From Streptantibioticus ferralitis (GTDB taxonomy: Bacteria; Actinomycetota; Actinomycetes; Streptomycetales; Streptomycetaceae), in the NCBI RefSeq assembly GCF_029223525.1, contig NZ_JARHTQ010000031.1, positions 23,024 to 87,023 of the forward strand: 64,000 nucleotides of DNA, read 5' to 3'. Shown piece by piece: positions 54,236 through 63,872 of the stretch; position 1 is the first letter of the stretch, and each line of letters begins with the position of its first letter. The position numbers and the translations under genes are program-made. Under the pieces are notes generated by a model. It searched no databases. It worked only from the letters and a program-made list of their open reading frames with translations, and was not told the DNA's origin.

Positions 54236-55248
54236 CCGACGCGACACCCCTGCTGGAACTGCGCGGGCTGGGCGTCCAGTTGCCCGGAGACGGCGGCCCA
54301 CGCGCGGTACTGCACGGCATCGACCTGACCCTCGGTGCGGGAGAGGCTCTCGGCCTGGTCGGCGAGTCCGGCTCGGGAAAGTCCATGACCATGCGTGCCA
54401 TCACCGGACTGCTGCCGCCCGGAGCGCAACTCGACGGCACCGTGCGCTTCGAGGGCGAGGACATCGCCGCCATGGCGCCCTCGACACTGCGCCGCTACCG
54501 CGACCGCGGCGTCGGCATGGTCTTCCAGGACCCGCGCGCCCACATCAACCCCACACGCCGGATCGGTTCGTTCCTCACCGAGGCGCTCACCCTCAACCGC
54601 GGCCTCGGCCGCCGTGCGGCGCAGGCACGAGCCATCGCCACACTCTCCGAGGTCGGCATCGACGAACCCGAACGCAGGCTCCGCCAGTACCCGCACGAAC
54701 TGTCCGGCGGCATGCTCCAGCGCGTCATGATCGCCTCGGTCCTGCTCGCCGAACCCCGACTGCTCCTCGCCGACGAACCCACCACTGCCCTCGACGTCAC
54801 CATCCAGGCCGAAGTCGTCGGCATACTCGACCAGTTGCGCCGCGACCGCGGCCTGGGCATGGTCTTCGTCACCCACGACCTGGACCTCGCGCTGGCCGTC
54901 TGCCACCGCGTCGCCGTGATGTACGCGGGGCGGATCGTGGAGGTCCGCTCCGCCGAGCGCATGCACGAGGAGAACGCCCACCCCTACACCCGGGGACTGC
55001 TCGGCTCCCGCCCCGCCATCGACCACCGCGCGGAGCGGCTCACGGCCATCCCCGGACGACCGGTCTCCGCCTTCGAAGCCGGCCCCGGCTGCGCCTTCGC
55101 CACACGCTGCGCCCATGTCCAACCACTGTGCCGTGAACGGCCTCCCGAGCTCGCCCCCTTCCGCGGCGGCCTGGTGCGCTGCCACCGGGTGGCCGAGATC
55201 CACCAGGAAACGTCCGACGGCACTTCGTCGCAGGAGGCCACCGCATGA
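54232..55248 (+). CDS. ABC transporter ATP-binding protein, DppD-like
   Basis: 338 residues. Walker A GESGSGKS (44-51), signature LSGGM, Walker B LLLADEP, and the C-terminal oligopeptide-transporter motif with Cys (CAFATRCAHVQPLCRE) that may hold an Fe-S cluster in this subfamily. ATGA overlaps on both sides. It energises import together with the next ATPase. Confidence 0.92.
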   Translation: MTDATPLLELRGLGVQLPGDGGPRAVLHGIDLTLGAGEALGLVGESGSGKSMTMRAITGLLPPGAQLDGTVRFEGEDIAAMAPSTLRRYRDRGVGMVFQDPRAHINPTRRIGSFLTEALTLNRGLGRRAAQARAIATLSEVGIDEPERRLRQYPHELSGGMLQRVMIASVLLAEPRLLLADEPTTALDVTIQAEVVGILDQLRRDRGLGMVFVTHDLDLALAVCHRVAVMYAGRIVEVRSAERMHEENAHPYTRGLLGSRPAIDHRAERLTAIPGRPVSAFEAGPGCAFATRCAHVQPLCRERPPELAPFRGGLVRCHRVAEIHQETSDGTSSQEATA

Positions 55249-56087
55249 ACCAGCAGGCCGGGCGGACCCCCTCCGAAGCCCCCGCTGTGTCCGCCGACGG
55301 TCTCGGGAAGGTCTTCCGGGTACCCGACGGACGTGGCGGCCACACCACCCACGCCGCCGTCCGCGATGTCTCGTTCGAGGTCGCCGCCCACGGCTCGCTC
55401 GGCATCGTCGGCGAATCGGGCTCGGGCAAGACCACCATCGCGCGGATGCTGGTCGGTCTGGAACGCCCCAGCAGCGGAACCATCGCCGTCATGGGCCGGG
55501 ACCGTTCCCGTCCGCCCCGCCGCGGCGCCGAACGCAACCGCCGGGCACATGAGTTGCAGATCGTCTTCCAGGACCCGTACACCTCCCTGGACCCCAGACA
55601 GAGTGCCCGCTCCGCCGTCGACGAGGTGATCCGGCACCACACGTCCCTGGACGGCCCGCAACGCGCCGAGCGGCTGGCCGAGTTGGTCGACCAGGTGGGT
55701 TTGACGAATCGTCAGGCCGATGCCCGGCCGTGTGACCTGTCCGGTGGCCAGCGTCAACGGGTGGCCATCGCCAGGGCGTTGGCCGCCGGCCCCCGGGTGC
55801 TCGTCCTGGACGAGGCGGTGTCCGCGCTGGATGTCTCCATCCAGGCGCAGATACTCAACCTGCTCGCCGACATCCGCGCCGCGACCGGTATCGCCTACCT
55901 GCTGATCTCGCACGACCTCGCCGTGGTGCGGCAACTCTGCGACGACGTCCTGGTGCTACGAAGGGGCCGGGTGGTCGAACAGGGAGCCTGTGCACGCGTG
56001 TTGGACCATCCCACGCAGGAGTACACCCGAGCGCTGCGCGCAGCCGCACCGGTACCCGGCTGGCGACCACCCGGCGTCGCTCGGTAG
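55245..56087 (+). CDS. ABC transporter ATP-binding protein, DppF-like
   Basis: 280 residues. Walker A GESGSGKTT (56-64), Q-loop FQDPYTSLDPRQ, signature LSGGQRQR, Walker B VLVLDEAVSALD. It ends shortly after HPTQEYTRALRAA, without the C-terminal Cys motif of the partner. Last gene of the operon; ATGA overlap with the preceding gene. Confidence 0.92.
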   Translation: MNQQAGRTPSEAPAVSADGLGKVFRVPDGRGGHTTHAAVRDVSFEVAAHGSLGIVGESGSGKTTIARMLVGLERPSSGTIAVMGRDRSRPPRRGAERNRRAHELQIVFQDPYTSLDPRQSARSAVDEVIRHHTSLDGPQRAERLAELVDQVGLTNRQADARPCDLSGGQRQRVAIARALAAGPRVLVLDEAVSALDVSIQAQILNLLADIRAATGIAYLLISHDLAVVRQLCDDVLVLRRGRVVEQGACARVLDHPTQEYTRALRAAAPVPGWRPPGVAR

Positions 56088-56219
56088 CAGGCCGGACACA
56101 TCGCATCGAGCGGTGCGTTCCCGGCGCGGCAGCGATCGAGGTGTACCTCCACTAGACGAATAAGTCCCGATGTCTGACGGTGTATCCGGGAATGCGAACG
56201 GAGTGTTCAAGATCGTTGT

Positions 56220-56370
56220 GTGACCGGCGAACTGAACACCCTGCTGACCGCACTGTTTGTGAAGATCGACGGCGAACTGGAGGCAGAGCGATGGATGGGC
56301 TGTCGGCCGCAGTTGAGCGATGCGGAGCCGGTCACACTCGCGGTCGCGCACCGCGCACCGCGCTCCGCCC
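56220..56370 (+). mobile_element. IS982-like transposase N-terminal remnant
   Basis: GTG 56220: MTGELNTLLTALFVKIDGEL, then RPQLSDAEPVTLAVA, matches the start of IS982-type transposases (LNTLLTALYV.ID, LSDAELVTLAVAQ). After about 45 codons the sequence diverges. No catalytic domain remains. Confidence 0.6.
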
Positions 56371-56539
56371 CGCCCTGCCCGCCCCGTTGGCCAGGGGGTG
56401 GGCAGTCGCAGCGTTCCTCCGATCGTGACACATGTACTTTTCGTCGATGTGTCACGACCTATAGATCAATGCCGGGAAGTTAACGATCAAGGCCGCACTG
56501 TCAACGTGATCTTGTAGTGAACCTTGGGTGAGGGTTGCC

Positions 56540-57560
56540 GGGCACCGGCACGGTGGGACGGGTAGGGGGAGGCGGGTCGTTTGCGGGTGCGGGGGTAGCT
56601 GCGTGGGCGGGTCCTTTCTTCCAGGAGACGGAGGGTTGTGGTGGCTTTGCGCCGTGCCCGCATGGCTTCCCCTACGGCGCGGTCGGCGTCGACTCCGGTG
56701 CGCTGGATGATCGAGTGGGCGACCACGGACAGGACCTCGATGAAGGACACGCGCCGGGGTTCGACGTCGCGCTCAGCCGCGGCCTGGCCCTGGAAAGTCC
56801 GCAGGAGCTGATATGTCGTCAGATAGGCGTAGATCTCTTTGCTCCACGCCGTGTGCGCGGCATGAGCGCGGGACCCGGCCCGCACCGCGCTGGGTGACCT
56901 TCAAGGCCGCGTACGTCGATTCGATCTCCCACCTGGGCGCATACCAGATCGCCAACTCCGGTGCGGGAAAGGCGACTGCGTCCAGCAGGGTGGTCGCGAA
57001 GCGGTACAGCTCGGTGCGGCTGGTGCCGTCCGCGCAGGCCACCGTCATCACCGCTTCCACCACCCGCACCACCAGATCACCCGCCTGCGGGTCGTCACGG
57101 CGGTGCTTGGCCGGAACCTTGCTCTGGGACAGGTAGGAGCCGTCGTTCAGGACCGAGCGCACCGGCAGTACCGCGGCACTCTTGACCCGCCACAGCAGGT
57201 CGGCGCCCGTCGCGGTGGCTGCGCGCCACAGGGAGAACCCGAAGAAGTTCCGGTCCGCCAGCAGCAGCATCCCTGGCGACAGAGCTCCCAGCAGACGGCC
57301 TGCGAGTTTGTGCTCGCTGGCGAACCGGGACCCGAACGCGGCCTGGACCACTGCGTGGGTCCCGCACTCCACCAGCGCCATCAATCGGATCTTCGCGAAC
57401 CCGGATCGGCCCTTCTTGGTTGGTCGTGGGCGGGTGGCGGGAACACCGCGCAGTTCGCCTCGCTGTCCGGGGCGTCCAGTCAGAGGATGCGCAGTTCGCC
57501 CCAACCTCCTGCGCCGATACCGAGTATGAGCAAACGCCTGCTGGGACACGTCGTCAGGCA
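56540..57560 (-). mobile_element. IS4-family transposase remnant, frameshifted
   Basis: Minus-strand SGFAKIRLMALVECGTHAVV, SPGMLLLADRNFFGFSLWRA (catalytic Asp region), VKSAAVLPVRSVLNDGSYLS and IWYAPRWEIESTYAALK (Y-(2)-R-(3)-E region) are IS4 landmarks. A frame change near 57400 separates an upstream piece (SEANCAVFPPPAHD). Another near 56880 leads to YAYLTTYQLLRTFQGQAA and the C-terminus. The first half of the protein is missing. Confidence 0.7.
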
Positions 57561-57660
57561 GGGCAACGAACCGGTCCAGTAGGACCCTCGCGGCACACCG
57601 CGCGGTGGCGGCGTACCTTGTAGACGGTGAGGGCCGCCAGGACGAGCGGAAGGGCAACCG

Positions 57661-58137
57661 GTGGCAGACAACGAGACTACCCAGACCGTGGTGTTCGACG
57701 TGTCCACTGGTGCCGCGCCCACACCCGCCGGGAGACCCCAACAGCGGAAAGCGGAGGTACAGGCTGCTTTTGATGGGCTGCTGCAGATCCGCAAGGTGAT
57801 GAACACGCATGTCGCCGACCCTCTTTCGGTGCCCGCTGAATGGGAGCGGCGCCAGATCGTGCGCGCCGTCGCCCTCGCCCTGGAGGCAGCTGAGTTCCCG
57901 CCCTCTGTGGTCGACGGCGATGGACGGCGCACGGCGACTGGCTACTGCGTTACCGCAGCGGAGCGGTCTGGGACGGTACGGGTGGAATGGATGGGACCCC
58001 GCGGCAGTGGAGCCGTCCACGAGGGGAATGAGGCCCTGGGGCGCTGCGCGGCGGCGTTGGGCCCACTGGGGTGGGTGGCACTGCAGTACCGAGGGCCGCG
58101 CCGCCACTGGTATCTCGAAGTCGAGCCGGTCTTCTGA
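57661..58137 (+). CDS. Hypothetical protein, 158 aa
   Basis: GTG 57661 starts MADNETTQTVVFDVSTG. The middle is helical (EVQAAFDGLLQIRKVMNTHV) and the C-terminal half beta-rich (GTVRVEWMGPRGSGAVHEGN, WVALQYRGPRRHWYLEVEP). No membrane or signal segment. The family is not recognised. It is an intact gene between IS relics. Confidence 0.55.
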   Translation: MADNETTQTVVFDVSTGAAPTPAGRPQQRKAEVQAAFDGLLQIRKVMNTHVADPLSVPAEWERRQIVRAVALALEAAEFPPSVVDGDGRRTATGYCVTAAERSGTVRVEWMGPRGSGAVHEGNEALGRCAAALGPLGWVALQYRGPRRHWYLEVEPVF

Positions 58138-58483
58138 GCCTTCTCGTGATCGGCGACCGCAGCCGCCGCCCGCACGTTCCGCAGCGGCGCGCAGGTCGCC
58201 GTGCGCCGCACGGTGACGCAGATCGCGCCCGGTCGGGCAACGGAGCGCCAGGCTGGTGTTCCGCAACCGACACCAGGCACCGTTTCTCTGGTGACGCCCG
58301 CACTTCGTGTAGCAGCGAGGCTCGCCTTGGGCGGCAGAGCAACGCATCGGCCGACTGGTGTTCCCTTTGTCCACCGTTCGCAGGGCGCCGAACCGCCCTC
58401 GCGTCCCGCGACATCGCTGTGGAGTTGCCAGCAGTAGTAGCCATCTCGTCAGAAGGCGTAGGCGATGAATACACCTACTGCAA
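58138..58483. other. No gene recognised
   Basis: Spacer between two convergent hypothetical genes; no palindrome stands out. Confidence 0.4.
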
Positions 58484-58966
58484 TCAGTGCTGCCTGAGCC
58501 GGGCCACCGGCTGCTGATCAGCGATCCATGCTTGGATCAGATGCTCCTCGCCGGCACTGCTGACCCGCCGGTACACGCGCAGCCGCCACCACGTGTCCAC
58601 GCCGCCGGGGCACTCCAAGGCGTTGAAGTCGCAGCAATCGCCGCCCGGGTCGCAGGCCGCGATGAGGATCTGATCCGGGCTGACCGGGTCCGCGTCCGCA
58701 CGGGGAGAGGCCAACAAGGAGAATTCGTACGCGTCGTGCCATCCTTCGAAGTCCAGCACGGGTGCGTCGCCGCGGCGCTCCAGCGTCAGCTTCACCGTGG
58801 TGTACTCCAGGTGCGTGGGGACCATCACAGTGCGCGAGTCGGGGAAGACGCACAAATCCTCCCCGCTCCACTCCTGCTGGAGGAGGATGTCTTCGTCGTA
58901 TGTCCTGCCCCACACGAAGTAGCACGGGGTGTCGATGGCCAGCTCGTGGATCTCCCGGGATGCCAT
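58484..58966 (-). CDS. Small acidic protein next to NucB-like DNase; possible inhibitor
   Basis: 160 residues from ATG 58966, preceded by GGAAGGGAC. It is rich in Asp and Glu with few lysines, has no signal peptide, and is beta-rich (THLEYTTVKLTLERRGD, DTWWRLRVYRRVSSAGEE). It carries clustered cysteines (ACDPGGDCCDF). It lies 98 bases downstream of the secreted DNase gene on the same strand. In Bacillus, NucA is paired with the inhibitor ComJ. The role here is inferred from position and acidity only; I see no clear ComJ homology. Confidence 0.45.
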   Translation of the reverse strand: MASREIHELAIDTPCYFVWGRTYDEDILLQQEWSGEDLCVFPDSRTVMVPTHLEYTTVKLTLERRGDAPVLDFEGWHDAYEFSLLASPRADADPVSPDQILIAACDPGGDCCDFNALECPGGVDTWWRLRVYRRVSSAGEEHLIQAWIADQQPVARLRQH

Positions 58967-59063
58967 ATCTGTGTCCCTTCCTTCTTCCATGATGCGGGGG
59001 CGGCATGCAGCGGCGCCCGTTCTCCGGGAATGGGGGAACGGGCGCCGGTCCTGCGGGTTCCTG

Positions 59064-60209
59064 CTAGGCGAAGACGTTCATGTAGAACGGGTCGCCGGGC
59101 AGGATCCGGTTCTGGCTGTAGAAGGCGCTCAGATAGCCGCCCTGCTGGTTCTGCTCAGCCTGCGGCACCCACGCGATGCCCCGGTTCGGTGGCGCGTAGA
59201 ACGTACCGCCCTCCGCCGTCGAGGCGAACGGGTACTCGTCGCATGACAGCCCCGGCGACGGCGGCTTCAACTTGTCGCAGACCGCCGCGCGGTTCGCGTT
59301 CTTCTGCGCTTCCGTGGTGCGATGCAGCGGCACACCGTAGCCGGGACGTCCGATGTGCACGCCGTTCTGCTGCACCGTGGCGATGTTCTGCCTGATCCCC
59401 GGAAGGCCGAACATCTTGGAGGGGAACAGGATGCCCGCATCGGTGGCCGCCTGAAAGGGGAAGACGCACCCGGGCGCCTTGTTCCGGCGCCTCCCGTTCC
59501 TGCTCCAGAACTGGTCGTCGCAGCGCCACTCGGGCCCGACGTAGCCCGTGGCGATCGGGTCCTGGAATCCGGGCGGCGGCGGCCCATCCAGGACGTAGTG
59601 CGTGGCGTCCCAGACGGCCTGCATCTTGTTGACCTTCGAGGAGTACTCGATGGTGCCGCTGGTGGGCTTGGTGCTGCTGAGCGTGAAGGGCCCACTCAGC
59701 CCTCCGGTCGCGGTCTCCTGGGTGTTGGGCTTGGTGAATTCCAGCAGCGACATGGAGATCGGTGTGGTCTGGGCCTCCCCGTACAGGTTCGCCGCAGAGA
59801 CAGTGAAGCTCTCTGACCAGTTCAGGCCGGTGGTGTTGAGCGTCGTGACGCTCCGGGTGGTGAAGTCGGCTTCGCCGACCTGCTCCGGCACGCCGTCCGT
59901 GATCAGGATCAGGTCGATCCTGAACCGCTCGGTGTAGCAGTTGGTGGTGCGGATCCACTGGTTGGACAGCAAGTACCACCACGGGTTGTTGCAGCCGGTC
60001 GGGTCGGTGTAGCCGGGCTTCGCGTTGGCCTTGGTCGCCCCCCGCGGGGCTTTCCCGGTCCACGTCGATGCGGCCTTGGACACGTGGACGGATAGCTTGT
60101 GCTTGACGGTGTGCGGGGAGTGGGCCGAGGCGGTCCCGGCTGCTCCCCCTACCAATGCGAGCGCCGCAGCACCTGCGGCTGCGGCACGCGTGAACTTCTT
60201 TCGCAGCAC
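59064..60209 (-). CDS. Secreted protein with NucA/NucB-type DNase domain
   Basis: 381 residues from GTG 60209, with a signal peptide MLRKKFTRAAAAGAAALALV and cleavage after TASA. A large N-terminal region (about 30-265) with conserved Cys/Trp (GCNNPWWYLLSNQWIRTTNC) is of unknown function. The C-terminus has CDEYPFAST at 323-331 and a Glu-Gly EGG next to it, the NucA/NucB signature, ending GDPFYMNV. It should be an extracellular or sporulation-associated DNase. The acidic ORF downstream may be its partner. Confidence 0.8.
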   Translation of the reverse strand: MLRKKFTRAAAAGAAALALVGGAAGTASAHSPHTVKHKLSVHVSKAASTWTGKAPRGATKANAKPGYTDPTGCNNPWWYLLSNQWIRTTNCYTERFRIDLILITDGVPEQVGEADFTTRSVTTLNTTGLNWSESFTVSAANLYGEAQTTPISMSLLEFTKPNTQETATGGLSGPFTLSSTKPTSGTIEYSSKVNKMQAVWDATHYVLDGPPPPGFQDPIATGYVGPEWRCDDQFWSRNGRRRNKAPGCVFPFQAATDAGILFPSKMFGLPGIRQNIATVQQNGVHIGRPGYGVPLHRTTEAQKNANRAAVCDKLKPPSPGLSCDEYPFASTAEGGTFYAPPNRGIAWVPQAEQNQQGGYLSAFYSQNRILPGDPFYMNVFA

Positions 60210-60569
60210 GATGTTGTGCCTCCCCCTGACGCGCTTCCCCCGGACGCCCCCTGCGTCTCGGGTGCAGCGCCAGCACGCTAACTCTAGCCATGTACAAGTC
60301 AGTTGGGGCGCTTTTACAGGCCACTCCGTTCCCGTCCAGTACGGGTATCCTCACCGCGGTCCTGGCCAGCACCGCCCGCTTTGGGCGGGCACTCAGCGGC
60401 GCGCCGACTTCCGTAACGATGAGCGCATCCAGGCGAGGCCCCCGTCCAGCGGGGAACGCGGCCCGCTCTTCCAGCCACCGGCCTGACGGGGGGCGCCCTG
60501 TCGGCGCTCGCCCGCGTCCGGCAAGGTGAGAGGCGTTCAGCGAAGCGAACAATGGCAGGGAACCCGGCA
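60210..60569. other. Upstream region of the DNase gene; no gene recognised
   Basis: No convincing coding sequence on either strand. It should hold the promoter of the DNase gene; no clear -10/-35 pair was identified. Confidence 0.35.
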
Positions 60570-61010
60570 TGGCGTACGAGGACTGGACCTACCACGGCAT
60601 CCAGGACGGAGCGGAGACCTGAAGACGAGGAGTGGCAGCCCTCCCGCATCCTCGTCGAGGAGCCCGAATTCAGGCCCACCCAGCGCGAGAACGTCACGGT
60701 GCTGCGGGAACTGCCCGAACCGGAGAACGGCGGCTTCGGCTGGGGCTACAACGGCGGCGGCATCAGGCCCTGCCAGACGACCGGCTGGCGTTGCCGCTCC
60801 AGCTACCGGCCGATGTCGTGTCCGTGGATCGTGACGCCGGGCAGCAAGTCCGCCAACTGCGCCCCGCCCGCCAGGCATTCGCGCACGCCCGCGTAGTGCC
60901 GGGGGCAGTCCAGTCGCCACTGGGGTCTCCGGTCCGGGTCGATCGCGCCCAACCGGCACCGCCCCCACCAATCCCTCCACCAACGGCTTCCCCATGCCGT
61001 GGAGACTGAC
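60570..61010 (+). pseudogene. Hypothetical gene with frameshifts
   Basis: ATG 60570 gives MAYEDWTYHGIQDGAET then stops. Another frame continues RILVEEPEFRPTQRENVTVL and LPEPENGGFGWGYNGGG, clearly coding and resembling a small conserved actinomycete protein. Near 60790 the frame changes again to LPLQLPADVVSVDRDAG. Two indels interrupt the gene. Function unknown. Confidence 0.45.
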
Positions 61011-61071
61011 CAAACCTCAACCGTCGACCCGGAAACCAGATCCCCACACCCTGATCCGCACCAGGTCATTC

Positions 61072-61536
61072 CTAGACATGCCGGCGTGCCGTCCCGACGA
61101 AGGCGTCTATCAAGTCCCGGGTCGTGTCTCGTCGGGCGATGATGTCAGTGCGATCCTCCGCGCGATCGATTTTGCCAACCGCCGTGAAAGCGTCGACCGC
61201 GACGGCGAGGAGCTCGGGCTCGTCGGTGATCAGCTGGAGTTGGAACAGGGCGTGCTGCGCGCTGGAGCGCAGCTCGAACGAGCTCCGGCGCAGGGCGACT
61301 TCGTCGTCGGCGTCACGGCCCTCGTGCTCACAGAACCAGTGGTGCAGCATGGCCTGGCGGAAGTCGACGAGCAGTCCGGCGTACCTGCCGTAGACGTCCA
61401 GCCGCTCCTGACGAAGCCGCTCCTTGCGGTTGTTCTGCTCCGTGCGCCGTGCGGATCGCTGCTGGAAGACATGCGTCACCGTCGAGCCCAGCAGAGTGCC
61501 GAGGACCGCGATAACGCTCGTGACTATGGCATTCAT
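61072..61536 (-). CDS. Membrane-anchored hypothetical protein
   Basis: 154 residues from ATG 61536. A single N-terminal transmembrane helix (AIVTSVIAVLGTLLGSTVTH) is followed by a charged coiled-coil-like region (RRTEQNNRKERLRQERLDVY) and soluble helices (QHALFQLQLITDEPELLAVA). It looks like a cytoplasmic domain tethered to the membrane. Family not recognised. It stands between IS relics. Confidence 0.6.
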   Translation of the reverse strand: MNAIVTSVIAVLGTLLGSTVTHVFQQRSARRTEQNNRKERLRQERLDVYGRYAGLLVDFRQAMLHHWFCEHEGRDADDEVALRRSSFELRSSAQHALFQLQLITDEPELLAVAVDAFTAVGKIDRAEDRTDIIARRDTTRDLIDAFVGTARRHV

Positions 61537-61659
61537 GGTCACCAGGCAACCAGATCTCCGGCGCGATCTGGCTCCGCAGGCTCCGCCCCGCATCGTGATC
61601 CAAACCAGGAACACTCCCTAGCTTGACTCTGTCGGGGACCTTGAATCTGTCGATGTCAG

Positions 61660-62450
61660 TCGCTGATGGCTCGCCAGGACTTCAGCCGGGGGATCCCGTG
61701 TTGGTCCAGGAAGTTCTGGAAGGCGGTCGGCGGCCTGGGCGGGATTGCTTCGCCGGTCGGCGGCCGACCGCTGATGTGCTCGATGTTCACGGCGATGGCC
61801 GTGAAAGACGTGCTGCAGGTGGGCCTTCGGCTGTCCTCGGTAGCGGCAGCGGCGCATACCGTGTCCATGGGCGAACTCGTTGACGGTGCCCTCGACTCCG
61901 GAGCGGACCGCATACCGGGCCTGCCAGTCGGGCGTCTGCTGCTCGGCGCGGACGCGGATTTGCGGGTCGCGGAGTTCTCGCGGGGAAAGCCCACGTTCCG
62001 GGCGCTTTCGCGGGAGGTGGTGCAGCGGGTGCGGGCCGGGCAGGGCTGGCACTGGCTCTGGGTGAACCGTGCCACGATCAGTGGGGCCGCGGTGGGCGAG
62101 GAGGTCGGGTAGGGGCCGTGCCATCCCTTGCTGACCTGGCCCTGGGGGCAGGTCACCTGCCGGCGGTCGAAGTCGATGTGGGAGTCGTCCCGGCCGGAGT
62201 CTTCATTCTGGCGGTGCTGACGGGTGGGGTTGCCCGGCAGCGGCCCGGTGATCGTGACCTGGTGTTCCCGGGCGGCCTGTTCCAGGTGGACCGGGGAGGT
62301 GTAGCCGCCGTCGACGAGGTGCTCGGCGGGCAGCAGACCGCGGAGCTTGAGACGGGCGTGGATACCGGGAAGGGCCTGGGCGTCGTATGTGGTGGCCGGG
62401 GTGGTGGCCACGTCCGTGATTACGTTGGCGAAGCGCCCCGGGTTGGTCGG
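61660..62450 (-). mobile_element. IS1182-family transposase C-terminal remnant, frameshifted
   Basis: [40 protein letters not shown] and [19 protein letters not shown] match the DDE and cysteine region of IS1182 transposases. A frame change near 61980 leads to [20 protein letters not shown] and a further change near 61800 leads to [20 protein letters not shown], the end. The N-terminal half is cut by an IS3 fragment. Confidence 0.7.
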
Positions 62451-62455
62451 AGACT

Positions 62456-62653
62456 CTAGATCGTGGTTGTGACCTGGGGTTTCTTGGTTGTCGTGTAGTA
62501 GGTGGCTTCGTATTCGGCGGGTGGGACGCGGCCTATCTCACCGTGCAGGCGATGGAAGTTGTACCAGTCGGCCCATTCGGCGGTGGCCAACTCGGTCTCG
62601 GACAGGGTCTTCCAGGGCCGCCGCGATTTGATCAGTTCGGTTTTGTACAGGCA
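62456..62653 (-). mobile_element. IS3-family OrfB C-terminal fragment
   Basis: LYKTELIKSRRPWKTLSETE then [20 protein letters not shown] and [10 protein letters not shown] is the last 65 residues of an IS3 OrfB integrase, with the region around the catalytic Glu. Truncated on its upstream side at the ISAzo13 copy. Confidence 0.75.
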
Positions 62654-62684
62654 ATGCCGCGGAGTTAACACGCCCTTCGCCACG

Positions 62685-63527
62685 TCAAGTTGATCTCTGC
62701 TGCATCGGTGGGACCAGCCACTCGGGGGCGAGACGGTATTTTTCTCTGCCCTCCCTGATCAGCATGGTCTGTTCGGCCCACTGATTGATCTGCGTGCACA
62801 AGCTGCGGTACTTCGAAGTTGCCGTGATCCCGAGCGCCCGGCTGATCTCCACCGTTCGCCAGAAGAAGCTGTGGTCCTCGACCTCGACGGGCTGCCCGGC
62901 CGGCCGCCGTTCCTGCCCGGGCATCGGCAGCTGGCCCAGTTGTTCCTTCTTCTTCGCGTCCACGCTGACCACCGGCTCGCCCGCGGCCAGGTGTTCTTTG
63001 ACCTGCTCATTGATATAGCGGAACTGCGCGTCCCGGTCGGCGTGTTGATCGCCTTCCAGGGTCTTGGCGGTGCCCTGCAGGCTGAACCCGTGTTGCTTTA
63101 GCAGCCGGCCCACCGTGGGCGCGGTCACGCAATGCCCTTGCCGGGACAGCTCTGCCGCCAGGTGCCGCAGCGACTTCGTCGTCCAGCGCAACGGCGACAT
63201 CGGATCACCGCGCTCGCCCGGTTCGACCAGCGCCATCAGCGCCGGGACCAGCTGAGGATCGACGGTCTCGGCCCGAATCCGCCCGCCACCCGGGCACCGG
63301 ATACGTCCCTCGGGCATCGGATCGACCCCGGCCTCGAGTTCGAACACGCCCTTGCGGACAGTCGTCTCGCTCGCCCCGGCTATCCGCGCGATCAGGCCGA
63401 CACCTCCGTGGCCGAGCAGCCGGGCCTCGGTCGCCAGCGCCAGACGCCGCTGACGCTCGTTCAGATGCGGGAGCAGAACATCGAACCGTCGCGACAACTG
63501 GCTGCGGACCTCGTCGGATATGCGCAT
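62685..63527 (-). mobile_element. ISAzo13-family transposase, 3' part replaced
   Basis: From ATG 63527: LNERQRRLALATEARLLGHG, TTVRKGVFELEAG, LRHLAAELSRQGHCVTAPTV, then EPVVSVDAKKKEQLGQLPM and VEVEDHSFF follow ISAzo13 up to its first DDE Asp. After about residue 222 the sequence switches to an unrelated winged-helix-like tail (RTVEISRALGITATSKYRSL, EGREKYRLAPEW). The frame is open but the catalytic domain is missing, so it is a fused, inactive product. Confidence 0.7.
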
Positions 63528-63581
63528 ACCACATCAACGACATCGCATCCGGGAAGCAACGCGTTGATTTTTGACGGCTTC

Positions 63582-63872
63582 ACCTGCTGCGTAACAGCTT
63601 CCGCTACGCGGCCCGCCAGGACTGGGACAAGGTCGCCAAGGCCCTCAAGCCCGTCTACACCGCCCCCAGCGAGGACGCGGCCACGGAACGATTCTTGGAG
63701 TTGCAGGAGGCATGGGGCCGAAAGTATCCGGCGATCGTGAAGCTGTGGTCGGACGCCTGGGCCGAGTTCGTGCCCTTCCTCTCCTTCGACGTCGAGATCC
63801 GCAAGGTCATCTGCAGCACCAACGCGATCGAGAGCGTGAACGCCCGGATACGCAAGGCCGTCCGCGCCCGCG
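63582..63872 (+). mobile_element. IS256-family transposase fragment
   Basis: LLRNSFRYAARQDWDKVAKA, then FLELQEAWGRKYPAIVKLWS and ICSTNAIESVNARIRKAVRA is the C-terminal third of an IS256 (mutator) transposase, including the catalytic Glu region. It is interrupted at RARG by the start of a new element at 63873. Confidence 0.75.

Noticed and set aside
52391..54301. 636-codon antisense frame across the permease genes
   Set aside because: Shadow of DppB/DppC-like genes, which have clear membrane helices and overlapping starts.
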